NCBI RefSeq assembly: GCF_035083965.1
Contig: NC_089727.1
Span: 6,639,501 to 6,703,500, forward strand
DNA length: 64,000 bases
Reading direction: 5' to 3'
Source of the DNA: Branchiostoma lanceolatum
Lineage: Eukaryota > Chordata > Leptocardii > Amphioxiformes > Branchiostomatidae
Shown here: one piece after another, positions 48,801 through 59,700 of the stretch
Layout of the letters: the number at the start of each line of letters is the position of its first letter
How positions within the stretch are numbered: position 1 is the stretch's first letter
Notes under the pieces: generated by a model
The model's database searches: none
Seen by the model: only the letters and a program-made list of their open reading frames with translations
What the model was told of the DNA's origin: nothing
Made by a program: the position numbers and the translations under genes

Positions 48801-51800
48801 CTCCCATGGGCTGTGCCTTTAGGAATTCAACAACCCGTGGCCATGGGGAGTGTCTGGTGGAACTGAAATGAGAAGCAATGTCCTCATATACCTGTAGAGG
48901 ACAGGAACAAAATGAAAAATTGCCAGTATGACATGAAATGTATCAAATGTTATTCTATACTTCTTTTAAAGAGTGTTTCAACAATTGTTGATTGGTTATG
49001 AAAAAGTCAGTTAAGGAATACTAGTACTTTCATTCACTCAGCTGAAGAGTCATTCCTCTATTTACTCAATCTTCTCTTTTAGAAGTTTGAAATATGTACA
49101 AGTGAAAGCTGACAGCTCAAAAATACACAATAGTAACTGTACAAATTTGAGTGGTGCCTTCAGTTTACCTTTAGAAATAACTGATTTCAAAAAGAGCTCT
49201 TATGTCATTCATAAAAAAAATGGTAAGACAACATAAGAACAACATTTGTAGTGACTATCAAAAAGCAGTGCTATATTTATATCTGCTTGTAGACTACTAT
49301 GACCGTACCTGGTGCACGTGCTGCTGCTCCAGCTGGGCTGCCTCCCCCTCACTCCTGGGCAGGGAGGCGCCGGTCTTCGGCAGCTGGGAGTCACACTGGG
49401 ACGGGTACTCTGGGGGAACAGCAAAACAATATAGGCCACATAGGTGAAAAGGCAGTCATCAAAAATAACAGTTGTTTGAGTTAAGTCGAGCATTGTTTTT
49501 TTCCTGTCCCACTGATTGTTTGGGAGCCCATGTTGTTAAGTCTGTCACTTTAAGCTCACAAAGATGCATTTTCATCAATTTCATATCAAGAGGTTCAGGT
49601 TTTTTTGACGGATGGGTTGAAATTTTTGACTGCTCCAACAAGCAAATTTCCATCCTGTGACGGAGGGACAGGTCAAAGGGCCATTTTACTGTCATGGTAG
49701 GAATATCGTGTAAAGTGCCTTTCCCAAGGGTTCTAACCGTTGCGCCACATTGACGCCATGGCTGTACAGAATGATGCAGGTACAGAATTAGAACTCACTG
49801 CAGTCACACGGCGTGTGCCTGATCTTCCTGAGGGTGAAGGACGTGCGGACCTCCCTCCTGGCGAGTGTCATGGACTCTTCCTGCCCCTGCACAGGAACCG
49901 GGTCCATCTTCCTGGGGATGATCCTGAACACAATTCACAATTAGAACACAAGAACTATCTGTGTACGTGCATATCATTGTGTGGCAGAATGGTAATGTTT
50001 GTTTGTTACAGAATCAAGAGGTTCCAACCCCAAACAGGCTCTGATGTTGTGGCCCTGGGAAAGGCAGCTTTTGTAACCCCTGTGCTTAATCTTATTGGGT
50101 TAGTTTACCCTGGGAACCACACTGCTATCGGGCCTTTTAGCCAGTTACTTTGCCGGCCCAGAGCACTAAGCCTGCTAATACAAATCCGCGCCACCAGGGG
50201 AGTTCTAGCCCGAGAGTTGACGGGGCGCGGTCCACTCCTCGGGCTACAACTTCCCAGAGCATTAATTTAGATTGGGCGGGCTGACTGTCTCCGGCCGCCG
50301 AGGGGAGTTGCTAGCGGCCTGGTCCTAGTCTAGTCTCCCAGGGTAGGGTTAGTTAGTCCTCACTCTCAGTGAGTTTAGCATGTCTCAATCATGATGTTTA
50401 TGACTTAGGGAGAAGAGATGCTGTCCCAATGCGACCTGCAGCCACTAACCCGTGTGTCCAGAGGTACCTGGCCTCCCCAGACATGACCAGCAGACTGCGG
50501 GCAGGCAGGACTATCGGGACTCGCTTTCCACTGGGGTGCTTGAAGTCCATTACTGTCTGTAAAAAAAATTACAAATCTTACACATAACTTGCCTGGGTGC
50601 CATCCTTGGTAGTAACCGCTGAGTTGCTGACTCAATCTTTTCACTTGCTAACCATGAAAAGATTGAGCCAGTGGTTACTACAGAGGATGGCACTCAGGTT
50701 AGCACACAACATTTGGTATATCCCAAATTTCAAGGCCATTTATATGTGAAGCCTAGTCTCCAAGCAGACCCAACGGTTGCAAAGACCGTATCCAACTGGC
50801 AGAAAGAGTGTTTATAGCAACTGGTGCCTGACAACTTCCCTGGCTGACTGGAGCTTCTCTGGCTAGCTTGTTTGATTTTAGCACCGTGGAGATCTGCTTG
50901 GAGATTATGTGAAGCCCTGCATTTTGACTTATTGCATTTTAAAAGCAGACGACTCATCATGGCTACTTGCAAAAGGTGATATAATTGATACAACAATGTC
51001 AAGAAAAAAGAATAGGTAGAAAGGTTTGAGAGAAAACTGACTTTACTTAGGCACAATTATTGTTAACTGGGAAAAAGGGATGTTTCAACACCTCAATCCT
51101 GGGTTGATAACTTGAAGTCATGAATATTTTGTGTTCTTACAGTCCTTCGGCACAACACATCAGCTAATCTCAGGCCCACATTGCGGCAGCAGCTGGTTAT
51201 ATTACACTTAACGAAATGTCACACTTGACCTTTGGACATCTAGCTGCAAGCCTTGTTTAAAGCTATCTAATGAGCATGCCCATACAGTACTTGGTGCCAA
51301 CTAGTTCCACAGTGCTACAGTTAACTGGGAAAAACAAATGTTTCAACACTTTAATCCTGGGTGGATAACTATTTCTTTTTCTTAAAGATAGAGGATCTTT
51401 CTCACCTGTCCACCCAAACTGAGGGAAGAAATTTCATCTTCAAATGCTGAGTGTGTATCCACATGGGGAGGAATTCCTGATCGGAACAAACAAACATTTT
51501 AAAATATACCGTTGCAGTAAACATGACATAAAGGTATTGTCATAAAATTGAGCAAATTAACAGGCTTAGAATGTGAACTCCAGTAAGAGAAGTTATTGTA
51601 CTTGTAATGTAGTGCAAATTATATTTCAAACCGTCCCTTATAATTAAGATCACAAAATAAAGAGCTCTTTCAAGAGGCCAACAATTTCCATCCAAATTTT
51701 CTCTGCTTTTACAGACAAAAGAAAACTACTCTCCTCTTAACATCACATAACCTACACATTGCAGAAAAGGTTAGTGGGAACATTTGTCTTCCTCTCTCTT

Positions 51801-54800
51801 ATCAGTTACTTTCTCAGAAAAAGAAGTCAAATCCAAAAAGTTAGAATTCAGATTCAGTAATCAAGTCGGTAGTTAGACTAGAGTAAACACAATGCATTGC
51901 TATACTGTTCTACTGTAATGGAGATGATATTAAGTTTATTGCAAATTCGTGCCCGTGGGCTAATTGCAAGTAACATGAAAAGGACAGATAAATGATGTAC
52001 TACATCATTTATCTGTCCTTTTCATGTTACTTGCAATTAGCCCACGGGCACGAATTTGCAATAAACTTAATATCATCTCCATTATGTGTACTTATAGATT
52101 GACCCCCTAGATTTCTGCAAAACACACAGCCACCCATACATGTCTGTGTCTGGCTGACCAGTACCGCTGATACTATACATAAAGATAGTGTCAGTTGTAA
52201 GAATGTAACATAATTAATCTATCTGCTGGACAGGAGACATCTGGTTGCCATCTGAACTGTCCTGAACAGTACCACCCTAGCCCATAAAACAGGAACACAG
52301 TGCTAGTGTGCTAGATAAGACAGACCGACTATATAAACAGAGGAGAGGTAAATCAGGCCACTCCCACTGCCCTAGAGGATCCACTTTTCCTATTCTACAT
52401 ACACGTACACTTACTGATGGAATTGGATCAAAACAAGCATACAAACCTAACATTCTTTATCTCTATCTTTGGTTAAGAATTAGCTGCTTTTGTCTGTGTC
52501 AATGTAACACCCTTGCAATCGGTGGGCTCACTGCCTTGGACTGTGGAAGGAACAGGCTGAGGCCACATATATCAGTCTGGCTTCCAGGGTACAAAGGTCT
52601 GGGTTAAAAGGTCATGAATGATATCTGGAGTTGTTGCTTATACTAGGTCTTAGCCCATGGCTACTTCCCCTCAGCCAATGGGAAGCCCCAATTTTCTGTG
52701 GTTATATCCACATAGTGTGGGATATCAGAAAAGTGTGAGTGATATCTGTGGGTGATATAGAAAAACTGTGGGTGATATAGAAAAACTGTGGGTGATATAA
52801 CCGTGTGACCTATTCTGACCAATCCCTGCTCTGATTTCTAATTGCCCGGGGATTTGGGACTCTCCCCATATGTTTTACAGACCTGGTCTGTGCTAGCTGT
52901 TATATCCAGATATCTTGGCCACTCCCATCTGATCAGCTATCTATTACTTATCTTAAGCTGTTTTCAGGACAGGCAGACTGAGAGTTGCATTTCCCATTTG
53001 TTTTCAAAATGGAAGCAGCACAGAAGAATGGTGTGTTCCTGTCCAGAGGAAGACTGGTGGTTGTGGTTGTTGTGGTGGTTCTGCTGATGGTTTGTACAGG
53101 AGTTGCCGTGGGTCTGACAGTCAAGCACACAGCTTCAACTCACGGGCCGGATCAACAGGTACAGGTACAACTTTTTGAAGAAAGATGTTTCCGAAATCCC
53201 TGACTTTCCCTTTCCTGCAAACATTTTGTTTGCCCTTCTTCTATTTTTTCTTCTGTATTTGCATATTTGCAGTGGATTTATGTTCGTTTCACCCTCATCA
53301 TATGCACACTGTCAACATGCACTGTCTTGCATTGATTTACTACCATTGTTTCATTGGCGGATTCAAAGACACCACGACTTCTTGATTTGTTTCTTTGTTT
53401 AAGGCTTATGATCAGGGTTTGTTTGCGTTGTTAAACTTAAACGTCAGATGATGTGAGAGATGTTCACATCTGACTTGCACAGCATTTGCTTGTGCTACCA
53501 GCCCTTGACATGATTGATGCTAACACAGCTGAGATAAATTTACAGCAGTTCACCTACCCTGTCCAGGCTGGTACTGGTTGACTGTAATCTGATCCGGCCT
53601 GTGTTTGATGTGTCCCTCTGACATCATCTTGTCAATCACTGGGCTGCACCAATCAGGAAGGCCGCCCGGGAGAGGCTTGTCTTTGTCCACATTGTTGTTA
53701 TCGTATCTAAACTCGTAGCCATAGTGCTTCACTCTTCTGTGCCTTAAAGCTTGTTCGGCTGGAACAAAACATATTGAGGGTAAAACATCATCATTGGTGT
53801 TCAATGTTTATCAGATATTCATCATTCACATTTAATAGAATAAATCTAATCTACTATTCATGGATTCCATTTATGAAAACACAGCATGAACGAGCTCAAT
53901 TACAATAACACAACTTAGAACTAAGTAGCCTGGATGCCAGACCCCCAAACTCTGAAATATCTATCGTCACGATAGATATTTCAGAGTTTGGGGGTCTGGC
54001 ATCCAGGCTAAGAACTAAGGAACAGCATTCTAATTCCATCCATCCATCCATCCATACTATTTAGAATTAGAAAAATAATATAACAAAGTTTGCATTTTGG
54101 ATCATCTCAGGATTGTGTAAAAGTAAAAGTTTAAAATGACAGATTCAACAACAAAACTAACAATATGGGCTCCCAAACAAAGAGTGGAATGAAAAAAAAT
54201 GTAAAGCTGGCCACAGCCCTAAAAGGTAGGTAAAGGTAATTCAAAAGGTAGTCCCATAGCCTTTATGAGACCATAAGAGCAGTGGGTTGTTATTATGTGT
54301 CTAGGGCACAGTCTTGGAAGGCGGAGCCAAAACTTCCCCTTCCACCGCCTTTTACCTTCCCAACCAAAGTCAGGTACCCGTTTTTAACCTGGGTTGTGTG
54401 AGGAAAATTGTGTAAAGTGCCTTTCCGAAGGGGACAATATCGATGGCATGTCAGGGAATTCGAACCCAGGACCTCTGGGTTCTGGGCCAAACACCCTGAC
54501 CATTACGTGAACCCGATCACCACAAAGTTGTAGACAGCCTTAGGCCCTTAGGAAGAAAAGAAAAAACACTCACCATCCGTGTGCTGTTGTTGCTCGTTGC
54601 TCCAGCCGAGCCCCTCCATCAGCCTAGCCGCACAGGCCGGACTGATGAAATCTTCCACCAGCCGCAGCCCCGGGGGCAGGTCCAGCCCTGCTGCCCTCTG
54701 GGATGGGACTGGTGGGCAGAAAGAGAACAGAATAAGCCTCCTCACAATCATGTGATACATTGTGGTCTTAGGTCCAAGTTTAAAGCCCCTTACTAATTTA

Positions 54801-56401
54801 TTTTTTGTCATGTGTATCAGTACATGTCATTTGAAAAATGTAATTTGAACCATGAGCAAAGTCTTCTCAAGATAAGGAAGAAAATGTGAAGCAGTGAAAA
54901 TACAGAATTTATTTTCTGCTATGCCATGTCCTATGTGTACAGTCATTTGTTAAACTTTCCAGACCACTTACATTTCATAATGATGGATGAACTTTTTTCC
55001 CAACCTTTTTCTTTGCATGCTTGCATCAGTTTTGGGGTACCCAGTGAATGTCATTCATTAAGTCAAATCAGCATGGCTAACCACAATACATCACACCATC
55101 CATGCGCACTTGAAACAGTGAACTGGCTTACTAGTTATTTCTAATTAACCCCTCTGGCCAAACGGCAAACTGGCGGAGGGCAGCCGGAAGTCTTGCTAAA
55201 CTTTACACTGCTCCTAGGGCAGTGTAAGCTACTAAGTACAGGACTGATGGATGAATATACAATACGTATGTACAGTATGTCTATGCTTGTCATCTTTGCG
55301 GGGTACTCTGCAGTTTGGAAGAAAGCTGCCAGGAGCATTACACTATTTAGATTCAGATCGTTTGGAAAGTTAATCAATTGCTCGACGAAAATTATCATGA
55401 TATTGTGATGACAATTCTCTGTCAGTTATTGCAGGATTCTTACTCACTGCATGGTTTTTATCTTTCTTATTTGCCCACCTTCATCAATGTAGTTCAGGTA
55501 AAATGTGACATTAGGCTGCTGCAGCTCCTGTGGACTTTTCAACATCCTCCCGTTGAAGACAGCGAATGCTGCAGCAGCTGACTGATCGTCGTTATAGGAA
55601 ACAAAAGCGTATGGTTTCCCCGTAACCATGACGATGTCCTGTAGATCTCCGTGGGTTTCAAACAGTCTCCACAGCTCCTCTCGGTGAACTCCGTTGCTCA
55701 TTCCTGCATTGGCCACAACCAGGTGCTAGGGTGATAGAGAAATATTACGGAACGAGATCGAACGAGATTCAACGTGATTTGGCCGTAGGCGAAAGATCCT
55801 GTTTTGGTGGGCTACTTAACTGTAACTCTTGAAATGTTCATGGTGCTTTTATTTCAATGGTGCAAAATGATGGCCCTACAAATACTAGTATGCATTTTCT
55901 CTAAATCACTACTGTACTACAGATTGGAATTGTTTCAACCTTAAACATAAAACACCACAAAAATAGAATCCTTTTTATATATTTACAACATGCATGGACT
56001 GATGGAGTCTGCTTCATGTTGAAAGCGGACTAAAGTTAACAAGATGGATTCAAGGCTGTGGTAAAAGTAGCTATATCTAAAGTCTATAGTATGACGACAT
56101 AATATTGTGCTTGTCGGTTTACTTCAGAGTGAGTCTCAGACTATCAGTGAGAGTTGAAAAGTTATTTTTCCAGTAACGTTAACCTACCGAGTCAGGCCCA
56201 AGTGGCCGACCTGAGATTGGGAGACTGTGTGCTCGGCTGGGGCGCCATCAAACCTACCTTGGTTACTTCCCGACTCGTATTGATGCCTTCGTGTCTTAAT
56301 AAAGTCTGTCGCGCCTTGTTCTGTTTCTTCTTAGCCTTCCTTTCCGATTTCGTCAGTTTTGTTTTCACGTCGCCACTTTCCGAATCCATGGGCGCCGCCA
56401 T
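45840..56401 (-). CDS. ALKBH8: tRNA wobble-uridine methyltransferase/dioxygenase ALKBH8
   Basis: Makes mcm5U at the tRNA wobble position with TRM112 and hydroxylates it to mchm5U. Exons in transcript order: 56401-56258, 55725-55479, 54708-54574, 53758-53558, 51476-51406, 50556-50450, 49923-49799, 49409-49309, 48891-48783, 48333-48287, 47765-47616, 46904-46775, 46435-45840. They total 2163 nt, giving 720 aa (human 664). A basic N-terminal helix ends in LLRHEGI. The RRM covers about 49-130. The AlkB domain covers about 131-343 with HVD (247-249), distal His301 in LWTH and Arg328 in RTSF. The methyltransferase follows with VVDVGCGSG (410-418) and AVIHHF. The last exon carries [10 protein letters not shown], a charged disordered insert (about 585-670) and the conserved end YHRFYHVF...[14 protein letters not shown]. 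Start ATGGCGGCGCCC has a YY1-like context. The exon 12 acceptor is a weak TTAAG. Confidence 0.95.
46499..46650 (-). mobile_element. SINE body fragment, family 1
   Basis: Matches the body of the element at 350-605 (AATCTTCCACTG, ACAGGGTCATTGTACC, AGCTCTTTTC, ACAATGAACAGTG). The tRNA-like head is not recognisable. Lies 63 nt upstream of the ALKBH8 exon 13 acceptor. Confidence 0.6.
47265..47545 (-). mobile_element. SINE, family 2, nearly full length
   Basis: Minus-strand copy in ALKBH8 intron 11: GTAGCCCCACTGTATAGGGG, CCACCGCCTTTTACCTTCCC, AACCAAAGTCGGGCACC, then the promoter-like head with CACCAGGAATTGACCCATG and the A-box region. Confidence 0.65.
48395..48665 (-). mobile_element. SINE, family 2, nearly full length
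   Basis: Same organisation as the neighbouring copy at 47265, with AGTCCCATAGCCTTTTTGAG, ATAGGGGCAATGAGTG and AGGTACCCATTTTGGG, in ALKBH8 intron 9. B-box-like sequence near 48610. Confidence 0.6.
49924..50449 (-). other. ALKBH8 intron 6
   Basis: Contains a plus-strand SINE scrap at about 50020-50075 (GGCCCTGGGAAAGGCAG) and a GC-rich stretch at 50150-50330. Nothing coding is convincing. Confidence 0.5.
50589..50701. mobile_element. TAGCC-group MITE beside the ALKBH8 exon 6 acceptor
   Basis: Ends GCCTGGGTGCCATCC and ACCTGAGTGCCATCC (right end reversed) with inner inverted words GTAGTAACC and CTCAATCTTTTCA. Flanks ACACATAAC and GCACACAAC agree at 7 of 9, consistent with an aged 9 bp duplication. 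It starts 32 nt from the exon 6 boundary. Same family as 14581-14689. Confidence 0.6.
50702..51405 (-). other. ALKBH8 intron 5, remainder
   Basis: Holds a copy of the ACACTGAATGACCTGTCA-type repeat at about 51180-51270. Two near-repeats of GTTAACTGGGAAAAA (51061 and 51319) followed by TGTTTCAACAC and CAATCCTGGGT mark a diverged direct repeat. No exon. Confidence 0.5.
51916..52084. repeat. perfect 169 bp palindrome, 84 bp arms, 1 nt centre
   Basis: Arms 51916-51999 and 52001-52084 are exact inverted copies around the single base at 52000. The innermost arm pairs GATGTA with TACATC. Flanking duplications are not visible, unlike the three similar palindromes in this window. Confidence 0.85.
52713..52800. 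repeat. 20 bp minisatellite
   Basis: Unit TGTGGGTGATATAGAAAAAC, two perfect copies (52747-52786) and a partial third, with two degenerate units upstream. Confidence 0.8.
53009..53158 (+). pseudogene. orphan membrane-anchor exon, M1 aminopeptidase-like
   Basis: An open 50-codon stretch starting [16 protein letters not shown], then a valine-rich membrane segment (about residues 16-38) and a Thr/Ser-rich polar tail, ending at CAACAG/GTACAG, a good donor in phase 0. A short basic cytosolic tail containing KxGxFxS before one membrane helix is how aminopeptidase N and related M1 enzymes begin. No downstream exon of such an enzyme is visible on the plus strand before the window ends. It lies inside an ALKBH8 intron on the opposite strand. 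It may be a stranded duplicated first exon, or the start of an unrelated type II membrane protein. Confidence 0.35.
53926..54010. mobile_element. perfect palindromic MITE, 9 bp target duplication
   Basis: Arms 53926-53967 and 53969-54010 are exact inverted copies, beginning TAGCCTGGATGCCAGACCCC and ending in GGCTA. The 9 bp AGAACTAAG is directly repeated at 53917-53925 and 54011-54019. A diverged relative of one arm lies at about 14965-15020 (CCTGGATGCCAAACCCCC). Confidence 0.85.
54225..54520 (-). mobile_element. SINE, family 2, full length
   Basis: Minus-strand element. The head has an A-box-like TAATGGTCAGGGTG and the B-box-like GGGTTCGAATTC; the body has GAAAGGCACTTTACAC, GGTACCTGACTTTGGTTGGG and AGGTAAAAGGCGGTGGAAGG, ending with CCCATAGCC. 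Best-preserved copy of this family together with 60505-60760. Confidence 0.7.
54709..55478 (-). other. ALKBH8 intron 2
   Basis: 770 bp intron with ordinary splice sites. No repeat or gene recognised. Confidence 0.6.
55726..56257 (-). other. ALKBH8 intron 1
   Basis: 532 bp. Contains one GTAACGTTAACC word near 56175. Nothing else recognised. Confidence 0.6.
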
Positions 56402-56591
56402 CTTGCTTTCACTGACCTTTGACCGCACCAGATGTCCGAAGCAGACGTACCCGGAACTGAACTTCTCTCGCTGTTTACACCGCAACTTTGAGGGTTTTGC
56501 GTGAATTGACGTACCGTGACGTTGTGAATCATTCACACACATGCACAGTTCTCGGCTGTCCGTCATTGGAAGACACCTGACACACACAGAG

Positions 56592-56721
56592 TAGCCGTGG
56601 CGACTCTTTAATCGGGTATATTTTGCTGTATGTCTAAAGACTCTTTTACATTGTGAGGGTAATGTAAAAGAGTCTTTAGACATACAGCAAAATATACCCG
56701 ATTAAAGAGTCGCCACGGCTA
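56592..56721. mobile_element. palindromic MITE upstream of ALKBH8, 9 bp target duplication
   Basis: Exact inverted arms of about 61 bp around an 8 nt loop (56653-56660), ends TAGCCGTGGCGACTC and GGCTA. The 9 bp CACACAGAG is repeated at 56583-56591 and 56722-56730. It lies about 190 bp upstream of the ALKBH8 start codon, probably in promoter or 5'UTR. Confidence 0.85.
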
Positions 56722-56730
56722 CACACAGAG

Positions 56731-59700
56731 GTACATTTTCGAGTTTAACGTTACAGGTTGTTGTTTTGGTCGGTAACAAAGTTGATCAGGAGTAGAGTAG
56801 AGTAGAGATGTTGTTAGACTTTTGATGTGCCAATGTGACAACTCGCTCTATGAATGTTCAGATTTGGGATACTTTTCTACTTTTAACAAACTCTGAGTCA
56901 ATAGCTTGGTCAGGTCAGCTCGCCAAACTGATGATGATGTAATCCCATAACACATGCTCGGGTTGCCAGCCCATAATTTGACCCGTCATGACCCCTATTA
57001 GATACATCCTGTACACAAAAACACTTCAGCATGTCAAGTATTCTTAGAAAACATTAGCATGAGCAAAAGTCCATCAAAGCGTTGTTGTGTACATTTGTTA
57101 AATCAAGCTGTTAGAAGGTCTGTTGTGACCTCCAGCAACAATATGCTGTGCACACCTTAATTGCTGAGGATGGTATGATCATGAAATGACGGAGGAAAGG
57201 TCTTATGCCATAAACGGTAGCACAGGGAGTGCATCAAAGAGGAGACCGTTTCGCATCAACCTTTTCTTTAAGGTGGTGGGAAAAAAGAAGCAGAGACATA
57301 GGAAGGTGGGCCACATGATGTATTTATCCTGCTTTAGCACACTGAAGTAACCGTTTGGCTACTACTCTATTGGTTACATGGCTATAGGTAGCAGGGAGAA
57401 GATTTAAATTATGTTGACCATTAGTTGATGTTAACAGTCAACAAATGATGTGTTTATTTTTCAAATGATCTATGCAGTTTCTCCAATTTGTATACAGTGT
57501 AGTCGTCATGACAACTGTCTTTGTAGGGAGGTTGACAGGAAAAAAAACAGTCTTGATGTTTTTTGAGGGGGTGACAGAATTTTAGCAAACAGTAATTTAT
57601 CAGCAGAGAAAGAGCATTGACCTCTAAACATGACTCAGACTTAATTTCAACTTTCTTTAGTCAGATTTTTTGCATTGTAAAGGTTGAAGTTGTCATAATT
57701 TGCTGTTACCTAATATAAGCTAATAGTTTAGAGACATGGGAATTTGATAGGAAACCAAAACTTGGTTCTATTTGCTATTAAAAGCTGAAGTTGTTTGGTA
57801 AATGCAGAATACAATAAAATGTTGGAAGTTGTAAAATGTGCACTGATTACCCTCTGTAACCTTGAAACAATGAAGCAAGTCAGGGTGGCGCCCTTACATC
57901 AATTTTTGGTAATCGATATTCAATACCTTTTTTGTGGGTCAGTAGGCTCAGACACACAGTGAGCGACTACCTCTTCTGGTGACATTGATGGATTGATATT
58001 TTTTAAAGTGTTTTCTTTCTGACTAATTATCTGGAGCACGACCTGGAGTAACCTATGTCATGCCTCTTGATGAAGTAGATGAGATCATTGCAGTGCATAA
58101 GAAACATACTAGTTTTCTTACATGGCAAATTAGTTCATAGTACTACATGTACAGGAAAGCATCAAACAACCTGAATATGCCATGTTAAGAAAAAAAGACA
58201 AAGCAAAAGAATGTTTTACAATGATAAGGAAAAGAATTATGTAATCTGTTTTAGCCAGGACTTAACCCTGAGTGGACCCTTCAGGGTGTGCTTCAATCTC
58301 TCAATGTCGACTAAAGCGGTAATCCTCATTAATCTACTCATGCGTACATAAAAATGGATCATGTTAAAATTTGGGGAAATATCTTACTCTTTACTCACTT
58401 TTTCACATGTTTCCAAATCTGGAATGATCCCTACAAATGTCTTTGCAAGGATCCTTGGTCTTGGGTAACAAAATATAGAAGAGAACAGTCCTTTGGCAAG
58501 TCTATTTAGATCCTTTTCAATGCCTTTTTTAATGAACCGACCAGACTGTGAATGAGGTTGAGTTGGAGCGACCAGAATTAAGGGCCCTTCTTGGTCTTTA
58601 TTTGGAGGAGGCAAATCCTGTTTCTCCACCCAATTCAAAATTGCGGTCATAGTTGGCAGTTACACGAAAGTCGCACCCTCTCTTCAGCTGAAGATCCTGA
58701 TTTCGTAACTGGATTTTGGTGAAGTTAATTTGACTGCAGGACCGACGGATTGTGGACAGTGATGTTTCCAAGCTGTCTGGTCGGAAGCATTACAGAGTTT
58801 AAAGAGGTAAACTGATTGTTTAATTAAGAACTCTCTCAACAGTGAAATTGTTCGTTTCTGTTGCCACAATGAGTCTCACTGGGCCAAGTGAAGTGAAGTG
58901 AACTTTATTGCTCAACAATCGTACATGGTACAATGTATGGCATGAAATCAACAATCTGTTCTACAAGGCTAATCTATCCTACAATTCTAAGTACAAAATA
59001 TTTTCGAAACCAGTGTATTTGTTACAATATATATTCATGTATGGGTAATTCTGTCTCGCTTTTCGAATGATTTATGGAGAAATTGACCTATGTACATAGA
59101 TATAGGAGTCGGACATGACAACAGTACATAGAAAATATCGCTCTGTGTACCAGATAGGGTGAAGTTTGTCTTAGTAGTAATAGTCTGTAAAAGCATATCT
59201 CTCTCTTTGCTATAAGTTGCCATGAACCCAGAGTGCTAACACCCCCTCTACTAGAGGCTGCAACTGTTCAGCGACCAAAGGTTTGACAGATCCCTCAACA
59301 AATTTCAGACAAAGAGCAAATTCTTTTATGTTTTGTGTGTTTAGTAGTTGTCTTTTAAATCCTACTTTTACATGTTGCATCATATTCCAATCATGAAATT
59401 AAGAGTTGCACAAATCCAATTTTGGTCGCTCAGCCACCCACATCTAGTGCAAACAGAGCCTGATGATAGTGCTTACTGCTCCACAAGGCTACACTACATT
59501 GTATCATAGACTTTGTTACAGACATCTTTTATCAGAGACTGAGGATGGGTGTGAAAACATTTGCTTGCTTCCTTGTTGTTTCGATAGAAATAAGCCCAAG
59601 CCCCCTCACCATGTCGGCTAACCGTACCAGCTCCATCATTTTTCTGATAGAGACTCAGTTGTTACTCGGGGAAGGAGGCCTAGGTGACCCCCTGATGGAG

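Larger units (their letters stand above)
51477..53557 (-). other. ALKBH8 intron 4 (2.1 kb)
   Basis: Contains the 169 bp palindrome (51916-52084), a minisatellite (52713-52800) and an orphan plus-strand exon (53009-53158). The rest shows nothing. Confidence 0.7.
53759..54573 (-). other. ALKBH8 intron 3
   Basis: Contains the palindrome 53926-54010, an ATCC microsatellite (about 54036-54054) and a full SINE (54225-54520) that reaches to about 54 nt from exon 3. Confidence 0.7.

Noticed and set aside
56192-56683. 163-codon minus-strand frame starting upstream of the ALKBH8 ATG
   Set aside because: The part before MAAPMDSE is upstream sequence running into the palindrome; conservation starts only at the ATG at 56401.
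58384-58650. 88-codon minus-strand frame
   Set aside because: No recognised domain, no splice or promoter context; could be a relic of a mobile element but this cannot be supported.
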